Under the pieces are notes generated by a model, which saw only the letters and a program-made list of their open reading frames with translations, was not told where the DNA came from and did not search any database. Shown here piece after piece: positions 34,442-45,300 of a stretch of 64,000 nt of DNA. The stretch comes from Coprinopsis marcescibilis (lineage: Eukaryota > Basidiomycota > Agaricomycetes > Agaricales > Psathyrellaceae): positions 25,645 to 89,644 of the forward strand of contig ML210270.1 of the NCBI GenBank assembly GCA_004369085.1, read 5' to 3'. The position numbers and the translations under genes were made by a program. Numbering within the stretch: the first letter of the stretch is position 1; each line of letters starts with the position of its first letter.

Positions 34442-36210
34442 TCAACTGGAATTGATGAACTCCGGCGTCCAAACCTCTGGAAAGCGATACCACGACGACG
34501 GGAGTTCGTGCATCTCGACACGCGGCCCATTATCATCCCTCCTGCCCACATCGTACTCCAGCCAGCTATCCTCGTACCTATGTGTCCCCGTTCGTTTGCG
34601 GTACTCGAATCCGACCCTCTGCAACGACGAGAGCCTGTCGGCGAAATACTCTGCGCACTGCTTCCTCGCAGTCTTCCACGGCTCACCGCGATCCACATCG
34701 TCAAACTCGGGGAACTGCACACATATCCGGAGACATCGAAGCTTGGACAGCGCAACAAACGGGTCTGCAAACTCGGACTGCCCAACAAAGATAAGAGGAG
34801 ATGTTAGTTTTATTCCATCGATCAAGGAATCAAGACTGATAACGCACCCAAGGGAAGATCGATTTCCCATCATGGTACCCGCAGAGCTCGACCTCGAGGT
34901 TTTCCAATTTCGGAAACTGAGCACATATATTGCGATAGAGCTCAGGATTGGCCTTATCCTCTATCATAATCCGAAGGACTTTGAGGTGATTGCGTATACC
35001 TCCGTTGATGTCCGGTGCCGAAGGTGCCTCTGCAATGTCCGCGAGGAGATTGTAGACCTCCGCCCTACCCAGTGCGATTGGCACCTTTGGTAGGTCTATA
35101 ATGGCGCAGATGACAAGGCGTTCAAGGAAGGGAGTGTATTGGAAGACACCGCGGAGATGGCAGGCATTGCTGAGGGCGAGGTACCGAATTTGGGAGAGCA
35201 CGCAAGCGGATGTGCCCCGTGCTGTGAGATTGTTGTGTGCGATGGGTAGCAAGCGAAAGGACGGGTCGCTCTTCACACTCGCAAAGAGTAGACGTATATC
35301 CCGCAGTTTCGGCATCTTGGCTACCACATCGACCAATTCCACCATCCCCTGAGGTCGTGGTGCATGTCCAGTAAGGATGAGAGTGTCGAGGCGGGGCCAA
35401 TCCTGCTGTGCGAGATCGTGGAGCGTACAGAGTTCCCCGGAGATCTGAATGTGTCGTAGATGGGAAGATTTGCCCAGGCTGAATAGGAATGCGGTGGCGG
35501 CATAGGGCGCAAGGCTGTCGTTCTTGAACCGCTTCCTGTAATCTCGGAGATAGTAGTAAATCTCCTGGTATTTTGCACTGTATGGGCCTTCACCGACACG
35601 GAGAGCTTCCCCGACTGGTACGATGGCGAGCTTCTCAAGGTTGAATTGGGCGGGGACGCGGGGAATCATGTTAGCGTACAGTGGTGTGTCATGGCAGGAT
35701 AGCTCCCTTATCGACGGGCATTGAATAAGGGCGGAGATGATGGAAGTCGGTGGGTAGAAGGGGCAGCTGATGTGGAAACTCGAGAGAGCAAGCATTTGAG
35801 GAATCGCCTTGACAAGCTTATCAAGGTGACGAGGATGGTAATCCCCTCCAACATAGTATCTGTCTCCCCACAGTGGTGGTGTCGAGTCTGGCCAGTGATC
35901 TGGCCAATCCAGAGTAAAGCTCCTATATGATACATCGTCTCAGCACCTCCAGAAAGCGCAAAGAATAGCTTAAAGCTTACCGAAAGTGTGGCCAAAGATG
36001 CGGAGGGAAGAACTCGAGCCCTCCCTCCTCTGTATGCTTCCGTGGATGGGGCCATTTCACTTGGGAAAAGATGATAGGCAGAGAAACGTCTCGCAAGACG
36101 CGACACGCCAGGGAAAGGTTCCTCAAGTTCTGAGCGCTGCCGCCACAAGACTCAGAAAACAGCTCTGAGCAGATGGAATAGAGGATATCCCTGTTCAATT
36201 TGGTGTCCAT
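34442..36210 (-). CDS. F-box-like protein with leucine-rich C-terminus (second copy of the class)
   Basis: Three exons encode about 540 residues. The N-terminal exon has MDTKLNRDILYSICSELFSE and then LRNLSLACRVLRDVSLPIIF, an F-box-like segment. Introns near 35980-35920 (donor GTAAGC) and 34855-34790 (donor GTGCGT) interrupt it. The middle part is leucine-rich with LRR-like strands (LRHIQISGELCTL, LPKLRDIRLLFAS-like). The final exon ends WTPEFINSS. The open frame extends nine codons upstream only through a GTG, so the ATG at 36210 is taken. It is presumed to be an SCF adaptor with unknown substrate. It shares architecture but little sequence with 23303-24983. Confidence 0.85.
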
Positions 36211-36845
36211 GATGGAACAAGGCAGCAAGAGCGCCACAGAAGGTTCGAGAAGAGCAAGGAGTTGCAGTCGGGTGCAATAAGACCACCGTTACGGGCTTGA
36301 AGCTTCAGGGCTCTGGTCGGCGACGAGTTGGTGGTGGAAGAAAAGCAAGCATGCTGTGAGAGAAGGGCGACCGAGATATAGGGTGACTGTCAAAGCTTAA
36401 ATCGGATGTTAGGTAGAAAGTACCCTCTTTACAAGATCTGGGGTTCAAATCAGTTTCTCTTCCCGCGCTCAGTCAGCCAGCACTTGGTATAGACTAGATA
36501 CCGGCACCAGAATCTCCTTGAATCCGCCGACCATGTCCCAAATTCCAGGGATGTACGCTCGAAAACTTTCGACTCTCAGTGCTTCGATTCATTTCATGTC
36601 GTCGGACACCACAATTCCATTGGGACAAAAGGAGTACTCGCTTCAACCTTGGCTGGGTAGCAGTACGTTCAGAATGGGAATTTGTCTGGTAATGATATGA
36701 ACTATCTGTAAACATGCCTTCTCTCTTATCGTATTAACCTTCTAAAGAATCGTCGAGGTATCGGTTCTCCACAGTCGAGTTGCTCATGACCAGGCGAGAA
36801 GCAGCCCAACTATCCAATGACTGGGTAGCCTTGCGGTCACGGTCG
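36211..36845. other. Intergenic region
   Basis: Promoter of the F-box gene and 3' flank of UBC13. No gene recognised; open frames near 36494-36715 on both strands are short and overlap one another. Confidence 0.5.
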
Positions 36846-37616
36846 TCACGCACTGGCGTACTTCTGCGTCCATTCCCGGCTGACTCTCTGTGCGTCCTTC
36901 TCGTCCTCTTTATAATGCTTTGCAACGTCCGTGGCAAGGGGATCATCTGGATTTGGGGCACTGAGCAGTGCTTGCACAGATAAGAGGACCGTTCGGATTT
37001 GCAGGGCCGGAGACCATTTATCTTGGAGAACAACCGTCAATCAAACCAAACACGTTTGATACCGCAAAAGCACACCATTACCTTTGAGGATATCAAGGCA
37101 AATGCGACCGAGTTTATCTAACGGACGGTGAAGAGAAATAGAAGGTGAGTGATAGAATGGTGGTTATCAAAACGAACAATACTGACCGATGTTGGGGTGA
37201 TAGATCTTGGTTAAGAATCTGACCTTTGGGGGAGCCATTGGGTATTCTTCCGGCAGGAAAAGCTCCAGTTTAAAGATCCCCTCTTTTACGCAAAAGTAGG
37301 TTTCTTGAGCCACGGTGGATCAAAAGGCGCCAGAAGCGAGACGCTCACTCTCGAAGGGACTGCCTCCTGGTCCCTCAATCGTCACATCGAAGTAGCGAAG
37401 ATTGTCATCGTGCGGTGATGCTGTGATTCCTGGTGCTGGGTCTGCTACGAGTCGTTCAGTTTCCTGTGATTCAAAATAACAAGACCAGGGGGTCAATTCA
37501 GGAGCGCAACCAAGGAAACCTCATCAAGACAAACCTTGATAATTCGCTGCCGATATACTGACTATCAGCCTTATTCGCGAGCATCCTATGTAGCAGCATA
37601 CCTTTGGTAACGACAT
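36846..37616 (-). CDS. UBC13: Ubiquitin-conjugating enzyme E2, Ubc13 (UBE2N) type
   Basis: Small exons assemble to about 150 residues. The N-terminus [20 protein letters not shown] is built from a 15-nt exon, a 12-nt exon (37546-37535) and the third exon. Then come [35 protein letters not shown] and [20 protein letters not shown] with the catalytic Cys in GRICLD. The end is [20 protein letters not shown] to [13 protein letters not shown] and DDPLA motifs are also present. Ubc13 works with a Uev partner (Mms2) to build K63-linked ubiquitin chains in DNA-damage tolerance and signalling. The gene is divergent from elongin C, with 211 bp between start codons. Confidence 0.96.
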
Positions 37617-37827
37617 GGAGGTCGTCTAGAGATAATGAGCCTGTGATTGAGTTGGAGATGAGGGTTGCAGTTGAGGAGTGCGGTAGCCACTGTTAGGGCC
37701 TTGCCCTCCATCCACAGCATTATCGGATGTGCATTAGTCATTCATCTTATCTTATCTCTGACCAACCAGCCAATCAAAATCAAGGTCCAATCTGACTTGG
37801 CTCCAGGGTTAACTCTGTCTATTCACC
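37617..37827. promoter_or_regulatory. Shared divergent promoter of UBC13 and elongin C
   Basis: Only 211 bp separate the two ATGs, so the core promoters must overlap. No TATA box is evident on either strand. Short repeats of TTATCTTATCTC occur near 37747-37760. Confidence 0.6.
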
Positions 37828-38434
37828 ATGTCTGACATCGAAATGCAAGTACGAGCCCCAATTCATCTGTTCATACGAGGCTCTGACGAATTTTTAGCCC
37901 GAGTCTGAGAACCCTGCCAACGAGTGGGTCAGAATTGATAGCAATGACGGATTCTCCTACCTGGTCAAGCGCAATGTAGCGGAAACAAGTGGCACCATGC
38001 GCAACATGTTAGATCCCAACAGTACATCGCGTCTTTCATGCCACAGACGCGTCATCTAACATCTTTTGGGGGTCTAGGTGGATATGCTGAGGCACAGACA
38101 CGGACCTGTCTGATCGATGAACGGTAGGCATGCCATTCTCTGGCCACCAGTGCACTCATCCGAGTCAATAATGTAGAGGAATCGTCACCGAGAAACTAAT
38201 TGAATACATGTGCTTCAAAGCGCATTATCAAACCGTTGGACCCAAGGAGGATATCCCTTCCCAAGAAATGCAAGAACGAATCCCACCAGAAATTGTGCTG
38301 GAAGTGTACGTGCCTCGTGTTCGCCGCATGTCATCTGATCTCTTATTGTTCCTCAGCCTCCTAGCGGCCGACTATCAAGAAAGTATGTTAACACACCTGT
38401 TGTAATCTCATGGTACTGACATATCCCAGTGTAG
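37828..38434 (+). CDS. ELC1: Elongin C (Skp1-like adaptor)
   Basis: Six exons give about 117 residues, the normal size. Key segments are NEWVRIDSNDGFSYLVKRNV, VAETSGTMRNMLDPN, GGYAEAQ, GIVTEKLIEYMC and RIPPEIVLEVLLAADYQ. These form the BTB/POZ-like Skp1 fold. Elongin C links substrate receptors with BC boxes to cullins and, in yeast, also to transcription factors. The last exon is only five bases of coding (TGTAG) in my model: the preceding exon ends GAA-A, the 47-nt intron has TACTGAC, and the protein ends QEM. Reading through the donor instead would add a short non-conserved tail. Its promoter is shared with UBC13. Confidence 0.92.
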
Positions 38435-38562
38435 TCTCCTCGCCTCATCTTCTCCCACCGAACGATGTATATAGCATTAAATGTACAAAATACAACACGG
38501 ATTCCAACCAAGATCACAATCAGTACAATACTAAAACCAGCAGCATCTTACGCATCCAAATC

Positions 38563-41047
38563 CTAAGTAGTTCCGTGCCTCTTGAGAGCAGCAGGCCTTG
38601 ACGCACTAGACGCCGCATTGCCTCCCTTCCCCGACAACCTTTCCGCGACTCTCTCTACCAAATCATCCATATTCGGCGCCGTCCCGTCCAGCTCCTCCCT
38701 TAATGTCTGCATAATCAGATCCTTCGAAGCGGCACCCTCTCGCCCAGCAATCCTCATACTCGGCGCAGGGAAGATATCCGAGTGTGTTCCCTGGCCTTCT
38801 GGAGAGAATTCTGGAAGCCTCTCGTTAGCGATATCAATCTTACGAGCGTCCGCGAAGGAGCGGATGTTCTTGGAAAGCCTATGGACTGAAAGCTGGTCAA
38901 CACCCGTGGCAGACAGCGCTTCGGTGGGCACGTTGACGTCGGTTGTCAGCTCCGTGGCATTTTCGGCTTCCTCTCTGTAGGGAGGAAATATATTTTAGTC
39001 GCGTACAAGGAAAATGAGCATTGAGACGCACCGCAGTAGAGCAAAGACACGCTGCATCCTTCCAACAGCCCGAATCTTGTTCTTGATCTGCTGTCTCCTC
39101 AGCCTAATCTCTTCAGCTGCCTGTGCTTCCTTGGCTTCATCTTCGGAATCAGTATCCAACTCTTCCTCGCTGCATACACTCAAAACCGCGAGCAGCATAT
39201 CCGCAACTGCGTTGTAGCGTTCGTCAGCGCTAGTGTACTCCAACGACACGAGTCACTGACTTTTGGCCCCAACGAAGGGTAAGCTCCACGTAAACGCGTC
39301 CATAAAATTGGGCAACCAATAGGGATGCGAGCTCGAGTTGTACTGCCTGATTGTAATATTCTTGTTTGCGTACTTGAGAACCGCCCCTCGGTTCTTGTAG
39401 ACGTCCAGATAGTTTGGTGCCGAGAAAATGGTAATCACAGAAGGGAAGTTCTTCTTTGGCGTCTTTCTGTGCATTGTATATCTGTGCGGAGAAGGAATTA
39501 GCAGGAGAGAAGATGGAGCAGGAGAATAGCTTACCCAGCATCTTGAGCTTCGTGGCCACGTATGACCGACAACAAGCTGTTCCGTTCCAAGAACTGACAA
39601 ACCGCGTTATATCTGGACTATCAGGTAAGAATGCAAGAAGAAATTTGGGTTATAAACTTCGACGGACGTGTAAAAGTATGAGCACCCTCTGGTCGCGTTG
39701 GGAATAAAGGAGGTCCCTTGGGCCAATGCAGGTCCGCTCTGCGACGGTTCCGTCTCGTGTCCATAGTTGGTGATAGGATCTGCCCAAAGCAGGTCGCACA
39801 ACAACCCTTGTGATCCAGGTTCTTGGAATCGGTTCATCTTGTTCCGGAGCAGTCAGCATCGTCGCATCACATAACAAAGCAGACTCACCGTAGCCAGATC
39901 ATTGAGGGTGATGAGGCTAGGCGAAATCCCCCCATGGACGCAGAAGAACCTATTGTCCACAATGGCAGCAACAGGAAGCGCGCAAAACGATTGAATGCAT
40001 GCTTCATAAACCTTCTCCGAGTATTTGTGCAAGCCTTATCGATAAACAGGTGAGGAGGAGGGATGGAAACCGTCGGTAGGAGTACCTACACTCTTTCTTG
40101 AAGGTAAAGTATTCAGTCAAATGTCGGCACTCGTGATTTCCTCGAAGAAGGACGATCCGTGTTGGACTCCAGATTTTGAGAGAGTAAAGGTATAGGAGAC
40201 ACTGAGAGGGTGTTGTTAGCGGCTTGGCTGGACATCTACACCGAAAGACACACCTCGATTCCAAAATCACCGCGATCGACATAATCTCCAAGGAACAAGT
40301 ATACATTATCCTGCAAAGATCCACCAACCTCAAACAGCTTCATCAGATCATACTGTTTGTCCACAGATTGTCAAATTCCATAAAGCAATGTCAGGAAAAC
40401 GCGACGCACATATTGTCCGTGGATATCGCCGCACACTGTTCGATCCCATTGCGTTGTATTCGATACGTCCAAGAGAGCGAGGAAGCGTCATGTTCGTTGG
40501 CGGAATGAAGATAGACGCCAATCAGACGTTGCAGTTAACTGGCCCTAGAGGGTAACGTACCGGTGACCGGGCTCTTGACCTCCACCATGTTGGGCTCCTT
40601 TGCGAGTATTCGCGTAGCAAGATTGAGAATGTAAAGGGCCTGCTCCTCCTTCAACCGTCCTTCATTGAAGAAATGGTCTTTTAGAAACTTTGGGTTGGGT
40701 TTGCGCTCCCCGCGCTCATCGTTTTTGAAGAATTCTGCCTCTGTCGGTTTGTTTCTCGCAGGTGGAGGGACCTGTGGAGTATAGAGCAGTCAAATCACGA
40801 ATGACCGTCACAAAAGCAACCAGTCCGGAAGGGAGAACGAGGATTTCAGTAAGTATAGCTCGAGTATAACGACAATTGCGATCGCACGACATACAGTTGG
40901 GACCTTCCTCTCGTTGACAGGGCCTTGATACTGCGCCAACGGGTCCGACGGGGGCAACGCAGTTTTCTTTATCACATTCACTGGATTTGGTGCCCCATGC
41001 GACGCCGACGCCTGTCTCTGATGCGGATTGCGACTATAGTCTGCCAT
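38563..41047 (-). CDS. CNA1: Calcineurin A, catalytic subunit of Ca2+/calmodulin phosphatase (PP2B)
   Basis: About eleven exons yield roughly 603 residues. The phosphatase motifs [46 protein letters not shown] and CVHGGISP are all intact, as are the metal-site His and Asp residues. The calcineurin-specific features follow: the B-subunit helix region, the calmodulin-binding stretch [20 protein letters not shown] and the autoinhibitory segment [18 protein letters not shown]. Calcineurin controls stress response, cation tolerance and hyphal growth in fungi and is the target of FK506 and cyclosporin complexes. The N-terminal 50 residues are a polar, Pro-containing extension as in other fungi. The end at 38563 is firm and lies 128 bp from the elongin C stop, so the genes converge. 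A few exon edges, such as the CCAG acceptor before YNAVCQFLE, were picked by family match. Confidence 0.96.
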
Positions 41048-41453
41048 TATCGCAGCGATTTACTATTCGATTGGCCGATCTTTTGACCCCTTCGATGCTG
41101 TTAACCTGAGATGATTGCCCGTGCGTGAGATCGCTCCGTCTTTATTCGATGCCTTCAATGACTAGGATCCCTTTGATAAAAATAAACCGTGGTCAGACTG
41201 AATGTGGAGCTGAACTTACCTTGGGTTGAACGTTGTCGCTGCGAATTTCAACCTGGGCGGACCTTATATCCTTTCCAACAATCCCTGTTGTCCTTTGTAA
41301 TCTTCCTAAGCCACAGGCAGCGGAAGGAAGTTGGTAGCAAGAGCCTCGACGTCGATGCAACCGTCGAACCCGAGAGATATTGTGCTTTTGTTTCGCTTTC
41401 GTGGGCGGTGCGATAGTGGAGGACAGGAAACCTTGCTTTATTTGGCGGTGTTA
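41048..41453. other. Calcineurin promoter region
   Basis: 406 bases upstream of calcineurin A and downstream of the small unknown gene. Open frames here have no recognised features. Confidence 0.4.
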
Positions 41454-41825
41454 TCACATCCATCTAGCGCCCATGAATGATGGCAGCGCCCTCTTCGACA
41501 TCGTATTGGCGGTGAGCAGGCGATCCATTATAGATTTCGTGACTGGTGCAGGTAGTTGTGTGTTGAAAGAGGTGTAAAAACCAGGGGGCAGCTTCACAGC
41601 AGAAGGCACATTTTCGGAAGCAAAATATGCTTGGGGGATGTACAGCCTCAAAGCGACACCGGGATTCCTGACCTCCTCTAGGCTGTGCTTAACGTGCCTG
41701 AACTTATGGTTGTGTGAACGAGGTTCATTAAGCTTTGAATAGTGTCCTTCTTTCTTCTTCGGAGTCGTCGACTTACAAGTTATTATTCTCTGTCGCGCAC
41801 AGTTGTGCTGCCCGATTCGGGTCAA
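41454..41825 (-). CDS. Unidentified small protein (5' end not resolved)
   Basis: The minus strand is open for 124 codons. The last 85 read like a globular conserved protein: FRHVKHSLEEVRNPGVALRL, YIPQAYFASENVPSAVKLPP, GFYTSFNTQLPAPVTKSIMD, ending SFMGARWM.  The frame has no ATG before the final third, and a stop lies just upstream, so the first exon must join by an intron. A GTAAGT near 41785 followed by an ATAAG acceptor near 41700 is one possible splice. I could not find a convincing start. The mix of a basic N-terminal part (TTPKKKEGHY) and compact core would fit a mitochondrial ribosomal or assembly protein, but I do not recognise the family. Confidence 0.45.
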   Translation of the reverse strand: MTRIGQHNCARQRIITCKSTTPKKKEGHYSKLNEPRSHNHKFRHVKHSLEEVRNPGVALRLYIPQAYFASENVPSAVKLPPGFYTSFNTQLPAPVTKSIMDRLLTANTMSKRALPSFMGARWM

Positions 41826-42332
41826 ATCAAAAGCCTCCGCCCCATATCGATGGACACATCATTGAGCACGGTATTCAATGAGCAGAAGCAGCAGCAGTGA
41901 GCGCTTGAGCTGTGATATCGCAGAAAGAGTAAAACGTGGATTCCACAAAAATAAGCTACAAAGTACAATATTATGAGATACAAAATGACTGGAAAGCGTT
42001 GAACATGCAGTGACTATCGATATCATACAAACACGGAATCAGTTTGCTAGCAATTCGGGGAATATAATAAATGATATGGACTAGATAAATGTCTTAAATG
42101 AGTTTATGCGAAGGAAAAGGCGGGAGTGATCAAAGGATGCTGAATGTGACAGCAAGATAAAGTTAAAGAGGTCATCATGGGCGAAGGCATTGCGTGTTCG
42201 TCGAGGGAGGGGTACGGAACGGAAGAAGTGAGGACGATAATAACAAAAGGCAGCATGTGATTGGGGGCTGAATGAAAAATGAACGAAGTCATATCGAAAT
42301 CATAATTTGCGAATAGAGGAGGGTCTCATCGC
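41826..42332. other. Intergenic region
   Basis: About 500 bp, mostly the 3' untranslated end of the RING gene (AT-rich near 41940-42080) and the presumed 5' part of the small unknown gene. No other gene recognised. Confidence 0.45.
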
Positions 42333-45300
42333 TCAATCAAAGGACAGGAAAAAATCTCTGTAGAATCCACCATTCGCCCCTGCTCCTGAAGAGGATGGTG
42401 GCCCTGGTGGATTTGTGTTATTATTGCCGTTCCCATTGGTAGAGCCCGAAGTAGGTCCGGGTCCTTGATTATTACGCTCTCTTGGTGGTCCAGACGACGA
42501 GGTCTGTCCGGAAGGACCGGCCCTAGAGATGGTGCTGGGGTGGTTGAACGAACCCGCAGTTCCAGAGGTCGGTGGACGGGCACTACTAGCACCGATGTAT
42601 TGTTGTTCGAAGGCGGTTTCAGCGGCGCGCAACCTCCTCATGTGCGTAGCCATGACTGCTGCACGCGAAGCCACGGACGACGGACCAGGAGAGCCACGCG
42701 TGCGGGGCGGTATCACATTGTTTCGGCATACGGGGCAAGTCGAAGCATTTTGAAGCCATTGCTATATAACACATTCAACAACTGCATCAACCTTCTCTAA
42801 AGGAATGCTCACCTGAAGGCACTCCTTATGCATCCAGTGCGGGCATTGATTTAACTTGAGGACGGGGTCCATCTCGCCATACTGCAAATTCGAATATCAG
42901 GATCTCCGTTTCATTTAGGCCGAGCAAAATGCCACTCACATCATCGAGACATATTGGACACCTGGTATCGGACTCTGTGTTTGCCATATCCTTGTAGATA
43001 GCACTCTGCAGTGACTCGACAATGTTCGCAGGCGTGCCTCTTGGCCGGACCTCACCGATCCCCGCAGCCAACGAAAGTAGATTGTCGTAGGACTCGTCAA
43101 AGTCCTCATCACGCTATAAAGAGATTAATGCGATCAGTTTGGGCATCCACCATACAATATATAGTCCTCACAATGAAGTCACCAATATTGAACGCAGGGA
43201 GCCTTCCCGCAAATCTCCGACGATAACCACGTTGGGGTCTGCTTCGCTGAGTTTCACCTCCCGCAGTCGCAGTCTCACTTCCTTCAGTAGAACTGGTCGC
43301 AGCTTCTCCGTGCCGACCCAACCTCTGTGGCGGCCCATCTTCGTGCAGAAGCCGCGTTGCGTCGTTCCAAAACCGCATCCTGGCTCCGTGTCTCGCCGAG
43401 CGATTCGCAAATGGATTGTCCGTCACACCGGTAGTGGCCGAGTGTCGTTCAGGCAGCGCCCTATTGGCCAAAGCAGCATTCGCAGCCTCCATTGAAGCCA
43501 GATGCTGCCTGAGCGCATCAATACGACTTTGCTGCGCTCTCGTCCTGCGCTCGTATTCTGACAGGGTCCGATCAAGATCTCGGCTTGGAACGTTATCTCG
43601 GGACGGAGGATGAGGCCCGAACAGCACCCTCCCGTAGGTCTCTGCCTCGGCACTGAAGGGACGTTGTTCTCGAATTCTGTTGGGTGCCCCACTGAGATTT
43701 TGGTGTCCTATCGTCGCAGACGTTTCTGTTGTCGGGGTAGTGACATCCTGAGCCATCGCATCCAACCCACGAGAACCGAAATCTTGCAACATACGTTCCC
43801 TTAGAATCTGGCCAAAGTCGGTGAGATCGCTCGCTTCCTGTCGAATAGGCGGTAAGCTTGGGCCATGAGCTGGTGGAGGTTGGGAGGATCCGGCCAGTCG
43901 TGTCCTCGCAGCGGGTGAGTTGTGGCCATATGTGGTGGTGGCAGAACGAGGAAGACCCCTGATTCCCTCCAAGGGTGGAATTTCAGGAAGGCCAGAGTAT
44001 CCCATCATGCTGGATCGCCTGGATGAAACGCCGTGCGTTGAGCTGGACGGAGGGATGGCAGAAGGGCGGTTTCTGTCTACATGACCTTGAAGAGTGGTCG
44101 TCCGATTTTGTTCGCTCGCCGTCGAGAATCCCAAAGCTGAATGTCTATAGCTCGATGACGAGGTTGAATAGCTGGAAGGAGGATGAGAAGGTAATGGCCT
44201 GGTAGGTCTGTCCGTGGTAGAGAGCGAGAATGGAGAGGCGAGGGACTCGCTGGACGATGAAGCCAGATGGCTATGGCTATACTCTGTTTGAAGAAGAGGT
44301 AACCCGCGACTTGGTTGATGGAGGTTCATATACGAAGATGTCGAATTCGCCGGCGCTCCACCTACTTCCGGATAACCCCGATAGCTGGAGGTGAGTGTAG
44401 AGGTAGCTGCGCGAGCATTGGGGTTGGACGATGGTAACGTTGTCGATTGCCCGAACCTAGATTCAGAGCTTCCCAAAGCCGGAGTACGAGTGTGGGGATT
44501 CGCAAGCGATGACCCTGTTGGAGCCTGTCCTGACCTCGATTCAGCACCCAACCTCGAGCTCTGACTCGCCATGAGCCTCTCTGCCTCCAGCGCCCTTAAC
44601 GTGTTCTGATATGGTCCCGGGGTAAACATCTCGGAGATACGGTGTGGGTTCATATGCATCGGACGAGGGGGCCGACCGCTTGAAGACGAGTTACTGCCGG
44701 CAGTTGCTTGCATTTCCAGTGGTCCCAATGTCGGTGGATTCGCTGGTCTTGCTGGTCCTCCTAACACGCCAGATACGGGTCCGGATCCTACGCCAGACGC
44801 AGCATATCCCAACAACGCCCTACTGAGGCTGCCTTCCGAGGCTTGCCGCCCGTGTTCCCTGTACACCTGCCTCAACGCATCCGGGAACGAACGTGGTATG
44901 TCCATATCGTCCACTGAGTCAGGTCGTGTTGATGAGCTGTTGGAGCTAGTGGTTGGATTGACATTCTGGGTCGTGTTCGCCGTCAATGTCGACGCAGGGC
45001 CGACGGCGGTTCCCTCTGAGCTTATGCCTGTGTACATGTTAGTAAAGTTGTCGAGATGAAACTGATAGTACGAACGGTTCGTTCCATCATTAAACCGCAC
45101 ATCCAAGCTTGGTGAAGGCAGAGCAGGTACAGGGAGGAATGAGTGACTCTCTCCCACACCGACCTGGGGTTCAGACGAGGAAATAAGGAATAGATGTCTC
45201 TCTCTGTCCCCCCCTGTAGTTTCCAGCTCCACGTCCATCTCATCATCGATGAATCTCCGCAACCCCGACCAAGTACTAGGCGTCCTCCTATGCGGACCCG

